NCBI GenBank assembly: GCA_017624285.1
Contig: JAGANI010000054.1
Coordinates: 1 to 62,958 of the forward strand
Source: Clostridia bacterium
GTDB taxonomy: Bacteria > Bacillota > Clostridia > Christensenellales > Borkfalkiaceae
Direction: 5' to 3'
DNA: 62,958 bases
This document shows, one piece after another, positions 20,313-29,611 of this stretch; position 1 is the stretch's first letter; each line of letters begins with the position of its first letter. The position numbers and the translations under genes were made by a program. The notes under the pieces are model-generated. The model was not told where the DNA came from. It saw only the letters and a list, made by a program, of their open reading frames with translations, and made no database searches.

Positions 20313-22112
20313 TTAATTTGGCAATAAATCAGCAGAGTATAGTATAACTTTTTCACACCCGTTAGTAGCAAGCCATTTTATAGTTACGTTTTTAGCCGTT
20401 ACGTTAAGTGGTAAATTTATTAAGCGTTTAAAGTTGTTGGTAACGCTTAAAATTTCTTTACCGTCAGCGTAAACTTTAAAGTCCTTAACCAAGGTGTTTG
20501 CTACGCGCACGTCGGTAAAATCTTTACCGGTATGTAGCTTCATCGCGTAAATACGCATTTTGCTGTTGTCTGAAATTGATAATCTTTCAAAGTCGGGATC
20601 AAAACAAAGTCTTAAATTAGCAACGCGTTTAGGCTCGTCAAAGGTAAAGGAGAGTTCGTCGCCGATATTTTGCGTAATAGCGTTTTCACCATTAGTGGTT
20701 TTGGGGCGTTCAAACCCGTTAAACAATATATCGCGCTCGCTATCGCTTAAGTTGATTTTTGCTTGTTTTGTTAGTATAGAAACTTCTCTTTTTACGTGTG
20801 GTAAAAATACGCCTTCGTCCAAAAGAATATTTTGCACTTCTTTATAACAATCTTTTGCAATTTCTTTGGGTAACTTATCGTATTTAACGGCAAGCGCGCT
20901 TGCTACGCCGACGGCTTGTCCTAAAAGCGCGCAGGTTGCCATTACCCTTGTAGAGGACAACGCCACGTGCGTTACGGAAATATTTCTACCTGCAAACATA
21001 AGGTTTTCTACGTTTTTAGAGTAGGTGCATCTAAGTGGAATACCATACGGCTCTTTAACTGGTATATACACCGACGGGTGCGAACTTTCGTCGTTTTTGC
21101 GCATACCAAATGGGTTATGGTCGTCTAATGGCCAGCCCCCAAAAGCGATTTCATCGTAAAAATGCCCACCAGATACGATGTCGTGTTCGGTCATAATATA
21201 CTCACCAACGTATCTACGGCTTTCACGCTTGCCGGGTAAAAAACCTACCCAGTCTAACTCCCAATTATCCATGCCGTGGTTGCCCCTATTTTTGATGTGG
21301 TCCCACACGCCGTATATACATTTAATAAGTTCTTTACGCATTTTATCAGCGTCAAAAATGCTGTGGAATTCCCCACCGAGTTCCACCCACCATAAGTTAT
21401 CGCCACTCGTACCGATATTATGTGCGCGCGTTAACATAAATTTGCCCTGATCTTTTACTGCAAAACACTCGTCGCTTGGGTATATGTTAGCAAATGGTGG
21501 TGGCGTAAATTTTACCTGGTGGTCGGTTTCTCTTGCAGCTAATAGTATGGACATACCCATCGTACGCGCATCTTGTACGTCCTTAGCAAGGGTTTCGTTA
21601 AATTCTGCTTTAGATTCTCTACCATGTCTAAATTCAGCCCCGATTATGGGTGCTAAAATGCTATCGCCAGAGCAGTCTATAAATATTTTGGCGTTAATTT
21701 TATAATAAGTGTAGGTGGTCGTTTGCCAACCGATTACAGCCGTTATCTTATCTGCAACTTTTTCAGCGTCTAAGCAAGAAGTATTAACAAGCACTTCAAT
21801 GTTTTCGTTTTCCGTAACCATATCGTATAACACGGCATCAAAAACAGAGTGGTTAAGGGTAGGGTTATAAAAAATATTACGTTCTTCCAGTTCTGAAATC
21901 ATACCCGTTTCACGATTAAACGCGCCACTCGCGCCACGTACCCACATACGTATTTCGCTACTAGCGTTACCACCAAGCATGGGTCTATCTTGCATTAAAA
22001 CTACTTTAGCGCCTAATCTACCTGCCTGCAACGCGCAAAATGCGCCGGATAACCCACCGCCAATTACGCAAATATCACAATTTATAGTTTTTTGCAATAA
22101 GTTATCGTTCAT
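20313..22112 (-). CDS. FAD-dependent oxidoreductase (FAD_oxidored family)
   Basis: 599 residues. The N-terminus has a Rossmann dinucleotide-binding motif (CVIGGGLSGAFCALQAGRLGAKVVL), followed by GGNASSEIRMWVRGASG, the signature of a large family of FAD-linked oxidoreductases often encoded in sugar-use loci. A second FAD-contact block is NLMFAGRNISVTHVALSSTRVMATCALLGQAVG near residue 370. The last 120 residues are beta-rich and look like a galactose-binding-type domain. No signal peptide. It is transcribed divergently from an AraC regulator 197 bases away, which probably controls it. The substrate is unknown; oxidation of a sugar or glycoside is a guess from context. Confidence 0.82.
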   Translation of the reverse strand: MNDNLLQKTINCDICVIGGGLSGAFCALQAGRLGAKVVLMQDRPMLGGNASSEIRMWVRGASGAFNRETGMISELEERNIFYNPTLNHSVFDAVLYDMVTENENIEVLVNTSCLDAEKVADKITAVIGWQTTTYTYYKINAKIFIDCSGDSILAPIIGAEFRHGRESKAEFNETLAKDVQDARTMGMSILLAARETDHQVKFTPPPFANIYPSDECFAVKDQGKFMLTRAHNIGTSGDNLWWVELGGEFHSIFDADKMRKELIKCIYGVWDHIKNRGNHGMDNWELDWVGFLPGKRESRRYVGEYIMTEHDIVSGGHFYDEIAFGGWPLDDHNPFGMRKNDESSHPSVYIPVKEPYGIPLRCTYSKNVENLMFAGRNISVTHVALSSTRVMATCALLGQAVGVASALAVKYDKLPKEIAKDCYKEVQNILLDEGVFLPHVKREVSILTKQAKINLSDSERDILFNGFERPKTTNGENAITQNIGDELSFTFDEPKRVANLRLCFDPDFERLSISDNSKMRIYAMKLHTGKDFTDVRVANTLVKDFKVYADGKEILSVTNNFKRLINLPLNVTAKNVTIKWLATNGCEKVILYSADLLPN

Positions 22113-22145
22113 AAAAACTCCTTAAATAAAACGATTTGTATACAT

Positions 22146-22174
22146 ATTATATAATAAAAAATAACGCTAAACAA
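22146..22174 (-). promoter_or_regulatory. Promoter of the FAD oxidoreductase gene
   Basis: On the minus strand: -35 TTGTTT (22174-22169), 17-bp spacer, -10 TATAAT (22151-22146). Confidence 0.7.
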
Positions 22175-22236
22175 TACGATTTTTTATAATAAATTTATAA
22201 AAATCAACAAAAATAGCGCATTTTCAATTTTAGATA

Positions 22237-22265
22237 TTGACATTTTTAAGACCCCACCATATAAT
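22237..22265 (+). promoter_or_regulatory. Promoter of the AraC gene at 22310
   Basis: -35 TTGACA (22237-22242), 17-bp spacer, -10 TATAAT (22260-22265); consensus-perfect. Confidence 0.8.
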
Positions 22266-22309
22266 ATTTATAAAAATTTACAGTAAACGACTTTGATTTG
22301 GGGTGAAGC

Positions 22310-23074
22310 GTGAATACCGATTTTAAATTTATGTATAATTATGGGGTGGGTAAAACTTTTTTCGAGTTATCTAAAGATTGTCAACCTTACGATAGAATTT
22401 TATTTGTAAAAAAAGGTAGTTTTAGTATGACTTTTTCGGATAGCGCGCCTATAGTTTTTTGCCCGTACGAGGTTTCTTACGTGCCGGCAAACGTTAAATT
22501 CACTCGTGAAGTTTTATCCCCGATAGATTTTTATCAGTACATTTTTACTGTGCCAAAGGAAGATTTACCTTATAGTTTATTAAAGGCGGGCAAGCTAAAC
22601 GTACCTCCGGATGAAGTAAAATCTATAATACGCGCGTTAGATACCGTTTCGGCGTTTCCAAGCGATAACGTTTTTTCAAGGCATTATTTACAACGGTTAA
22701 TTATGTCAAACTATATATACACGCGTAGTAGTGAGGATGGTAAATTAACTTTAAGTAGTGAAATCCAAGACACGATAGACTATATTAACGGGCATTTAAA
22801 CGAAAGGTTAGAAGTTGATAAACTTGCAAAACGCGTGTTTTTAAGTTACTCCGGGCTTAACTGGAAGTTCAAGCAAGAGCTGTCCGTTTCGCCATCAACT
22901 TACATCATAAACGCGCGCATGGAACTTGCTAAAACGCTACTTAAAGACGTATCCACGCCTATTGCCGTTATAGCAGAGCGCTGTGGCTACCAAAACGCAT
23001 ATTATTTTAGTAACGCTTTCCGTAAAGAAGTTGGCATAAGCCCAACAAATTTTAGGCATATTTATATCGAATAG
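22310..23074 (+). CDS. AraC-family transcription regulator
   Basis: 254 residues from a GTG with GGGGTGAA upstream. The N-terminal 140 residues are a cupin-like sensor domain. The C-terminal 100 residues hold the double helix-turn-helix of AraC/XylS proteins, with LEVDKLAKRVFLSYSGLNWKFKQ and IAVIAERCGYQNAYYFSNAFRKEVGISP-type segments. Divergent from the FAD oxidoreductase gene with strong promoters on both sides, so that gene is the likely target. Confidence 0.92.
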   Translation: MNTDFKFMYNYGVGKTFFELSKDCQPYDRILFVKKGSFSMTFSDSAPIVFCPYEVSYVPANVKFTREVLSPIDFYQYIFTVPKEDLPYSLLKAGKLNVPPDEVKSIIRALDTVSAFPSDNVFSRHYLQRLIMSNYIYTRSSEDGKLTLSSEIQDTIDYINGHLNERLEVDKLAKRVFLSYSGLNWKFKQELSVSPSTYIINARMELAKTLLKDVSTPIAVIAERCGYQNAYYFSNAFRKEVGISPTNFRHIYIE

Positions 23075-23169
23075 TACCACACGTATACCGTCGTTTTTAT
23101 TAAATTTGCTAAAACAGTATAATAAAACTCGGTAAAAACAACAACTAAAAATATATTTAAAAACAAAAA

Positions 23170-23193
23170 GGGCAATCCGTAAGGACTGCCCTA
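23170..23193 (-). terminator. Terminator of the PEP carboxykinase gene
   Basis: Stem AGGGCA-TCC/GGA-TGCCCT with a 4-base loop and an A/A mismatch zone; T-run on the minus strand. Confidence 0.8.
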
Positions 23194-23202
23194 ATTTATT
23201 AA

Positions 23203-24984
23203 CTATTTGTTAAGATTTGCCTTTAAGGTAGCTAATTGGTTGTAAAGTTCTTCAGGAACTCTATCGCCGAGTTCTTTATAGAATTCTTCAATACCATCAG
23301 CTTCTTTAAGCCACATTTCTTTATCAACGGTTAAAAGTTCTTCAATCGTGTCAACGGTGATGTCTTCTAAACCATCGATGTTGATGTCTTCTGCATAAGG
23401 AACGTAACCGATAGCAGTTTCTCTAGCGTCAACTTTACCTTCGCAACGGCTGATAATCCAGTCGAGTACACGTAAGTTATCACCGAAGCCCGGCCAAATG
23501 AAATGACCTTCGTCATCAGTTCTAAACCAGTTAACGTTAAAGATTAACGGCTTGTTGGGGATCTTCTTGCCCATTTCGAGCCAGTGGTTAAAGTAGTCGC
23601 CACAGTTGTAACCGATAAACGGTCTCATAGCCATGGGGTCACGTCTAACAACACCAACAGCGCCAACAGCAGCAGCGGTGGTTTCAGAAGCCATGATAGA
23701 ACCTACGAATACACCGTTGTTCCAGTCTTTTGCTTGATATACGAGCGGAGCGGTCTTAGCACGTCTACCACCAAAGATAATAGCGGTAAGCGGAACGCCG
23801 TTAGGAGCTTCAAATTCTGAAGATAAGCATGGGCAGTTAGCGGTAGGTGCGGTAAATCTGGAGTTGGGGTGTGCGCCCTTAATCTTCTTACCGTCAGCGT
23901 CAACCATAGATTCATCCCACTTGTTACCCTTCCAGTCGATAGCGTTCTTAGGAGCGGGAGTACCCATACCTTCCCACCAAACGGTGTTGGTATCAAGGTC
24001 GTGTACAACGTTAGTGAAGATGGTGTTCTTCTTAGTAGAAAGTAATGCGTTGGGGTTAGACTTCATAGAAGTACCAGGAGCAACGCCAAAGAAGCCGTTT
24101 TCGGGGTTGATAGCCCAAAGTCTGCCGTCTTCGCCAACTCTGATCCAAGCGATATCGTCGCCTACGCACCAGGTCTTATAACCTTTATCTAAATATTGTT
24201 TCGGTGGGATAAGCATTGCAAGGTTGGTCTTACCACAAGCCGACGGGAAAGCGCCGGTTACGTAGTTGATTTCACCATTGGGTTTTTCAATACCTAAAAT
24301 AAGCATGTGTTCAGCCATCCAGCCTTCGTTCTTACCTAACCAAGAAGCGATACGGAGTGCGAAACATTTTTTACCTAATAATACGTTACCACCATAGTTA
24401 GAGTTGATGGACATAATAACGTTATCTTCAGGGAAGTGTGCAATATATCTCTTTTCAGCATCTAATTCTGCATAAGAGTGGATACCTTTAATAAATTCAC
24501 CATCTTCGCCTAAAACGTCTAATACGGCTTTGCCAACTCTTGTCATGATAGCCATGTTAAGTACTACGTAGATAGAATCAGTAAGTTCGATACCTACTTT
24601 AGAGAACTTAGAACCAACGGGACCCATAGAATAAGGTACTACGTACATGGTTCTGCCTTTCATACAACCGTCGTAAATTGCATTTAAAAGTTTATATGCT
24701 TCAGAAGTTTCCATCCAGTTGTTGATGGGGGTAACGTCGTCTTTGTTTTTAGAACAGATAAAAGTTCTGCCTTCAACTCTTGCTACGTCGTTGGGGTTAG
24801 AACGTGCAATATAGCAGCCGGGGAGTAATTCTTCGTTGAGTTTAACGATATCGCCGTTAGCAACTGCTTGCGCCCTTAACGCTTCAAGTTGTTCTTCAGA
24901 ACCGTCAATCCAAACAACGTTATCTGCTTTACAAAGTGCTTTGTATTCTTCTACAAAAGCTAATAAGTTCTTGTTATTTGTCAT
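23203..24984 (-). CDS. pckG: Phosphoenolpyruvate carboxykinase (GTP type)
   Basis: 593 residues from the ATG at 24984. AAGGAG precedes it, and the promoter's -10 is at 25088-25093, so the longer open frame (to 25089) would start at or before the transcript. The enzyme interconverts oxaloacetate and PEP with GTP/GDP; in anaerobes it often runs in the carboxylating direction. Visible: GTP-family P-loop AFPSACGKTNLAML (near residue 275), the Mn/PEP region GTSMKSNPNALLST, and GGRRAKTAPLVYQ near 400. The length fits the GTP enzyme (about 590-620), not the ATP enzyme (about 530). Monocistronic. Confidence 0.96.
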   Translation of the reverse strand: MTNNKNLLAFVEEYKALCKADNVVWIDGSEEQLEALRAQAVANGDIVKLNEELLPGCYIARSNPNDVARVEGRTFICSKNKDDVTPINNWMETSEAYKLLNAIYDGCMKGRTMYVVPYSMGPVGSKFSKVGIELTDSIYVVLNMAIMTRVGKAVLDVLGEDGEFIKGIHSYAELDAEKRYIAHFPEDNVIMSINSNYGGNVLLGKKCFALRIASWLGKNEGWMAEHMLILGIEKPNGEINYVTGAFPSACGKTNLAMLIPPKQYLDKGYKTWCVGDDIAWIRVGEDGRLWAINPENGFFGVAPGTSMKSNPNALLSTKKNTIFTNVVHDLDTNTVWWEGMGTPAPKNAIDWKGNKWDESMVDADGKKIKGAHPNSRFTAPTANCPCLSSEFEAPNGVPLTAIIFGGRRAKTAPLVYQAKDWNNGVFVGSIMASETTAAAVGAVGVVRRDPMAMRPFIGYNCGDYFNHWLEMGKKIPNKPLIFNVNWFRTDDEGHFIWPGFGDNLRVLDWIISRCEGKVDARETAIGYVPYAEDINIDGLEDITVDTIEELLTVDKEMWLKEADGIEEFYKELGDRVPEELYNQLATLKANLNK

Positions 24985-25087
24985 AATTCTCTCCTTATTT
25001 TTATGGGCTGTTTGCCCTAATTTTGACCTAAAATTTTTCAAGATTTTTGGGCAATTACTTCGTAACCCCCAAATTTCTCTATGATAC

Positions 25088-25116
25088 ATTATAGCAATAA
25101 AATGGTTAATTGTAAA
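25088..25116 (-). promoter_or_regulatory. PEP carboxykinase promoter
   Basis: On the minus strand: -35 TTTACA (25116-25111), 17-bp spacer, -10 TATAAT (25093-25088). Leader of about 97 bases. Confidence 0.75.
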
Positions 25117-25239
25117 GCGGTTAAAAAAATTTTTTCCTAAAATCGATAAATTTTTATCTTTTTATTTATAATTCTTTTCCTATAATCATATATATTATAT
25201 AAAAGCCGTCGTTTGACAAGCGTTATTAGGGGGGGGATT

Positions 25240-26292
25240 ATGCCTTACCAAAAACAAGTTTTATCCGTTAAAGAAGTTTCTTTAGGTTACGCTGTATCAG
25301 GTAAAGTTTCAGGCGTTGCTACTTTAGAATTAGATAACGGCGTTTTGACCGCTACGGTTGATTTAGCAAATTTAAATAATTTAACCGACGGCGAATTTTT
25401 ATTTTTGTTGCATTTAGATAAGTATCTTTTTAAAGGTAGCGTAGGGGATTCCATTATAAACTTTAAAGCAACGTTCAACGTAGAAACAGACGTTTTATTA
25501 AAAGCAAACGTAGTTTTATTACATGCAAAACGTCAAAACGGTCAACCACCGATAATTGTGGCTTTTGCCAACGGTCTAAAAGATTGTAACGTTAATTTTT
25601 ACATCCAAAAAGTTATTAATGACGACAGTTATTATGCCCAAAATACTGAAAAAATATCACCTATGGGCGAAGTATCTTTAACAGCAAATGAAACCGCTGT
25701 TTTAGATGATAATCTTAAAAATACAGACCCCGTTACAGGGGATATGCCTTATAATGACGAGCAAATCGCTACCGATAATTATTACGAAATCGCCGTTAGT
25801 GAAATAGAAAACGATATTAAAGAGGATGTTTATGCCGAAAAGCGAATTATTGACGATGAAAATGTTGTCTTCAAAGAAAACGATAGCGAAAAAAGAGAAG
25901 AAAAAAGCGTTGACTTTAACGTTTTTCAAGATGAAGCAATCTTACGCGCTGTCAAAGGCGACTATTACGACAAAATAAAGCCAGATTTAGATAAAATTTT
26001 TTCAACTTGCAGGCAAAATTATTCATTAACTAACAGTTTAGTTAATTCGGTTTTTTACGACTACGTCGATGAAAATCAAAACACCGTTGCAGTAGGTGTT
26101 ATAAAGGACGGCGATACGGTTAAGTATCTTTGTTATGGTATACCTGCAAAATATTCGCTTAAAGCCCCTAATGAGTTATCTAGCTATGCTACGTTTATAC
26201 CAGTTAGTATTTACGAAATGGCAGGGGACGGGTATTGGGTAATTTTCCAAGATGCTAAAACCGGTAAGTGCATAAAAAGTGATTCTTTATAA
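25240..26292 (+). CDS. Protein of unknown function with acidic linker
   Basis: 350 residues from the ATG at 25240, which follows an AGGGGGGG ribosome site. I do not recognise the family. Residues 1-130 look beta-rich (GKVSGVATLELDNGVLTATVDL). A linker of about 90 residues is strongly acidic (NDIKEDVYAEKRIIDDENVVFKEND region). The last 125 residues form a second domain with DKIFSTCRQNYSLTNSL and a YLCYGIPAKYSL stretch, ending with GDGYWVIFQDAKTGKC. No signal peptide or membrane segment. The gene converges on another unknown gene at 26342-26773. Confidence 0.7.
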   Translation: MPYQKQVLSVKEVSLGYAVSGKVSGVATLELDNGVLTATVDLANLNNLTDGEFLFLLHLDKYLFKGSVGDSIINFKATFNVETDVLLKANVVLLHAKRQNGQPPIIVAFANGLKDCNVNFYIQKVINDDSYYAQNTEKISPMGEVSLTANETAVLDDNLKNTDPVTGDMPYNDEQIATDNYYEIAVSEIENDIKEDVYAEKRIIDDENVVFKENDSEKREEKSVDFNVFQDEAILRAVKGDYYDKIKPDLDKIFSTCRQNYSLTNSLVNSVFYDYVDENQNTVAVGVIKDGDTVKYLCYGIPAKYSLKAPNELSSYATFIPVSIYEMAGDGYWVIFQDAKTGKCIKSDSL

Positions 26293-26309
26293 ATAATTTG
26301 TTAAAATTA

Positions 26310-26332
26310 AAAGCCCTTTGCGGGGCTTTTTT
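26310..26332. terminator. Terminator between convergent genes
   Basis: Stem AAAGCCC/GGGCTTT with a T-run on the plus side. Confidence 0.8.
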
Positions 26333-26341
26333 AAATGTATT

Positions 26342-26773
26342 TTATCGGATGGGGTTGCCTTTTTTTACACGGTTAACAAAGTCCTCGTGGGATTTAATTG
26401 CACCGATTAACGGATTTTCGCTTACTGGTATTACACTTTGTTTGTTGGCTTTATGTTTGATGGCGTTAGTAGTGGCGTCATCTTTGTAATCAGCAACGTT
26501 TTTTGCTTTAAAACTATTATCTTGCGCGTCGTTAAGTGTGTCGGATTTATCTACGTCGGTTTTTTTGTTAGAATTAAAACTTTCAATTAAAGAAGTTAAG
26601 ATTTTTGTTAACGAAAACCCACTTTCATCACCTTGATTATTCAAAAAATTTAATAAATTTACACCACTATCGCTAGATGGTTTTGTATCGGTTTCGGCTT
26701 CGGTTTTGTGTGGCTTAGCGTTTTTTTGTAAAAAATTATCTAATATAGTCTTGTAAAATCCAAAATTATCCAT
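26342..26773 (-). CDS. Small hydrophilic protein, unknown
   Basis: 143 residues from the ATG at 26773 (AGGTG six bases upstream). The N-terminus (MDNFGFYKTILDNFLQKN) may form an amphipathic helix. The middle is rich in Asp, Asn, Ser, Thr and Lys and probably disordered. The C-terminus NPLIGAIKSHEDFVNRVKKGNP could be a second helix. No family recognised. The overlapping reading frame on the other strand is shorter and lacks a ribosome site. Confidence 0.55.
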   Translation of the reverse strand: MDNFGFYKTILDNFLQKNAKPHKTEAETDTKPSSDSGVNLLNFLNNQGDESGFSLTKILTSLIESFNSNKKTDVDKSDTLNDAQDNSFKAKNVADYKDDATTNAIKHKANKQSVIPVSENPLIGAIKSHEDFVNRVKKGNPIR

Positions 26774-26824
26774 AAAAAACACCTATTTAATAGCAAAACA
26801 AGGCAAATTTTTTAGGAAAAAGCC

Positions 26825-26853
26825 TTGCAATAATTTCTATTATAGTATATAAT
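26825..26853 (+). promoter_or_regulatory. Promoter of the propeller lipoprotein gene
   Basis: -35 TTGCAA (26825-26830), 17-bp spacer, -10 TATAAT (26848-26853). Confidence 0.75.
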
Positions 26854-26926
26854 AGATACTACGGTTATATTCCGAAAAGTCTTTTTTTGGATAGAAATTG
26901 AATTTTATTAACTAATGGAGTAAGTT

Positions 26927-28807
26927 ATGATAAAAAAGATGCTCAAAGTACTTTCAGTCGTGTTGGCGCTCGCACTTTCTTTAAGCTTATTTGCTTGTAG
27001 GGAAGAGCAGGGTTCAACCGACGTACGGTTAAAGACCCCCGGTGCGGTAATTTCAAACGGTGGCGCAGTTATTGAAACGGAAAATTATTTCTATTTTATT
27101 AACGGTCAAGAAGACGGCGCAGCAGACAACACGTACGGCACACCTGTTAAGGGTGCTATTATGGTAACCGCTAAATCAAATTTATCGGTAAGTGAAGTTG
27201 TTGTTCCTAAAATCGTAAGTTCTGAAGATTACAACGCAGGTATCTATCTTTTTGGTGAATATCTTTACTACGGCACTACTAACGTAGCAAAAGATTCCAA
27301 TGGTAACGTGCCTAAAGACGTTCTTACCTTCCAAAAAGCTAAAATCGACGGTTCTTCCGTAGAAGATATCATTTCTGTAAACGGTCTTAACACAACCTTT
27401 AGATTTGCTGAAGTAAACGGCGTTGTATATCTTATCTATACTAAGGTTGCTACTGAAGGTGAAACAACTGTTACAAGCATTTACTGCCGTAACGTTTCTA
27501 ACGGTAACGAAGTTTTAGTTACCGACAAAGCAACTGCTTATATTCTTGGCGATAATGACGAAGTTTCTTCTTTAACAGTGGTTTATGCCGAAACTGTTGA
27601 AAAATATCCCGATATCGAAAATAACGAAGAAACCGAAAGCTACAACGTTGTAAAAGCGTTTAAGGCTGGCGATGCTTCTGCTAAAACGGTGTTTAAGGGT
27701 GATAGAGATTCTACCGGTTTATCAACCGACGTTACTTATACCGTAGCAGATATTCGCAACGGTTACGTATTCTTAGCATCCTCTTACGTTTCCGGCACTT
27801 TAGCTGATACTACCGTAGCTATCGAGATTGATGATTTTTACGCATGCACGCCCGAAACCCAAAAAGACGTTTCTTCTACTGAAATCTTAAACGCAGGTTA
27901 TATTAGTGATTCTTACATTGTTACTTTAAATGAAGTTTACTATTTAGATACTAATGGCGACATTGTTAAATCTTCTCTCACCACTACCGGTGCTGATGCA
28001 GTTATCGTAGCAAACGTAGGCGTAACAAAGTTTATCGGTATTAAAACTTACGCTGGTGTAAATTACCTTTACTATCTTAACAGCGATTCAGTTCTCTCTG
28101 CTGTTGAACTTTCTGAAGTTGAACCTAAAGAAGAAGTTTTAGTATTTGAAGGTGTAAACGTATCTTGGTATAACGTAAAAATGCTTGGCGATTATCTTGT
28201 ATGGTCTAACTCCGCTGCAGGTGGCAAGCAATATATCACCGTAACCAACGTTGCTACAAATAACTTCGTTACTGAAGACGACGTTTTAACTTACGACGGC
28301 GATATCATAACACTTGGCAAAAAGCTTGATGCAGACGTTGCTGCTGAATTCGACGCTATCGTTGATAACTTCAGGGCTGGCGCATACGACGCTAACCAAC
28401 GCGTAAACGTTCGTGATGAAAACGGCGTGTTAAACGTTAAAGGTGGTAAGGTTTATGCTGAAGGTTTTGATAAAGTTGTAGATTTTTACAACGCTATGAC
28501 CGAAAACCAAAAATCTTTAATTAACGAAGACGTTAAAAACGCTTACAATCTTTATATCGAGTGTTTCGATTACGTTAACGTTTTATATAAGTTAGACGGC
28601 TTTATCGCTGATAACGGCGTATGGGCAGTTCATACTGAAGCTGAGTGGGAAGCAATCGCTACACAAGTTAAAGCGTATATTGACGCTAAGATGGAACAAG
28701 ATAATTACGAGTCTATCTTCAATATGGCTGATAACAACTTAGCAAGGGAATATTGGGGTAACAAAGTTATCGACGGCGCACAAGACGTATTCTTTGGCGA
28801 TAAATAA
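26927..28807 (+). CDS. Predicted lipoprotein with DUF5050-like beta-propeller
   Basis: 626 residues. Lipoprotein signal peptide (MIKKMLKVLSVVLALALSLSLF) with Cys in the lipobox LFAC. The next 400 residues carry repeated blades of the type YFYFINGQ, YLFGEYLYYGT, NYLYYLNSD and GDYLVWSN, as in DUF5050-type propellers found on the surface of Firmicutes. The last 150 residues are helical and acidic. Such proteins are thought to sense or bind extracellular ligands, but no function is proven. Monocistronic with a strong promoter and terminator; AT-rich but with codon use like the neighbours. Confidence 0.75.
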   Translation: MIKKMLKVLSVVLALALSLSLFACREEQGSTDVRLKTPGAVISNGGAVIETENYFYFINGQEDGAADNTYGTPVKGAIMVTAKSNLSVSEVVVPKIVSSEDYNAGIYLFGEYLYYGTTNVAKDSNGNVPKDVLTFQKAKIDGSSVEDIISVNGLNTTFRFAEVNGVVYLIYTKVATEGETTVTSIYCRNVSNGNEVLVTDKATAYILGDNDEVSSLTVVYAETVEKYPDIENNEETESYNVVKAFKAGDASAKTVFKGDRDSTGLSTDVTYTVADIRNGYVFLASSYVSGTLADTTVAIEIDDFYACTPETQKDVSSTEILNAGYISDSYIVTLNEVYYLDTNGDIVKSSLTTTGADAVIVANVGVTKFIGIKTYAGVNYLYYLNSDSVLSAVELSEVEPKEEVLVFEGVNVSWYNVKMLGDYLVWSNSAAGGKQYITVTNVATNNFVTEDDVLTYDGDIITLGKKLDADVAAEFDAIVDNFRAGAYDANQRVNVRDENGVLNVKGGKVYAEGFDKVVDFYNAMTENQKSLINEDVKNAYNLYIECFDYVNVLYKLDGFIADNGVWAVHTEAEWEAIATQVKAYIDAKMEQDNYESIFNMADNNLAREYWGNKVIDGAQDVFFGDK

Positions 28808-28836
28808 TAAATAAACTTACTTTAATAAATAAATTT

Positions 28837-28864
28837 AAGCCACCTTTATCGGGTGGCTTTTTTT
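28837..28864 (+). terminator. Terminator of the propeller lipoprotein gene
   Basis: Stem AAGCCACC/GGTGGCTT with a 7-base loop and a long T-run. Confidence 0.9.
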
Positions 28865-29015
28865 ATAATTATAATTGTTTATATATATTTAAATATAATA
28901 TTTAATATAATAACGGCTCTATAACAACCAACTATTTGACGGCGATTTTTTTTATTTAGGTATAAAAATAAAAAGATGGGCAAAAATATTTTTACTAAAT
29001 ATAAAGGAGTTTATT

Positions 29016-29201
29016 ATGGCAAACAATTTGACCGCTAAGGAAGTTACTTTAATTTCCGATTTATTAACGTATGAAGAAACTGCCTGTCAAAAAGCAAGGC
29101 TGTATTCAAAGCAAATTACCGACCCAAAAGTATCCGAGCGTTTTGAAAAAATCGCCCAAAACCACGAAAAGCGTTTTAACGCAATCTTAAACTTATTATA
29201 A
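29016..29201 (+). CDS. Small spore-coat (CotF-like) protein
   Basis: 61 residues, one gene with AAAGGAG upstream. The sequence (LISDLLTYEETACQKARLYS, ERFEKIAQNHEKRFNAILNLL) is two amphipathic helices of the ferritin-like type, as in the short CotF-related proteins that accompany longer ones in clostridia. It lies 12 bases before a longer CotF-family gene, so the pair is an operon and the products may assemble together in the spore coat. Assigned from helix pattern and neighbour. Confidence 0.7.
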   Translation: MANNLTAKEVTLISDLLTYEETACQKARLYSKQITDPKVSERFEKIAQNHEKRFNAILNLL

Positions 29202-29213
29202 GGAGGGTCAAGT

Positions 29214-29501
29214 ATGGCTGGTTACAAACAAAAAAATCAATTAAACGAGAAGGTTGCTTTACAAGATATGCTTGCTACTGAAAAAGAAGCCGTAAAGATG
29301 TATTCAACCGCTATTACAGAAGCAAGTACTACTAAGGTTAGAAGTTTATTAAAGTCATCTTGGCAGGATGCAGTTTCCGACCAATACGGGGTTTTTACTT
29401 TGATGGAAGAATTAGGCTATTACGAGCCTGCCCCAGCAGATAAAACAGTTATTGATAAGCAAAAAGATACCTTTAAAAAGGTAGCGTCTTCGTTATCATA
29501 A
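29214..29501 (+). CDS. Spore coat protein, CotF family
   Basis: 95 residues with AAGGAGGG upstream. Fits the Coat_F family: MLATEKEAVKMYSTAITEASTTKVRSLL, then QYGVFTLMEELGYYEPAPA. This is a two-helix ferritin-like fold used in the spore coat. Second gene of a two-gene operon, followed by a strong terminator. Expected to be made late in sporulation; I could not place a sporulation sigma promoter. Confidence 0.8.
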   Translation: MAGYKQKNQLNEKVALQDMLATEKEAVKMYSTAITEASTTKVRSLLKSSWQDAVSDQYGVFTLMEELGYYEPAPADKTVIDKQKDTFKKVASSLS

Positions 29502-29522
29502 AACGCACCCGTTTAGGGGTGT

Positions 29523-29560
29523 ATTATAGAAAGCCCCCAAAAAAGGGGGCTTTCTATAAT
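29523..29560. terminator. Strong terminator at the edge of the accessory module
   Basis: 16-bp perfect stem (29523-29538 with 29545-29560), loop AAAAAA, between the cot genes and the converging module. Confidence 0.88.
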
Positions 29561-29611
29561 ATTATAATTTTAAACTAAAAATTAAATCGAGAAAAATATG
29601 TCTTTTATTTT

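Noticed and set aside
24985-25089. N-terminal extension of 35 residues on PEP carboxykinase
   Set aside because: It would begin at or before the promoter's -10 and lacks family similarity; the ATG at 24984 has a ribosome site.
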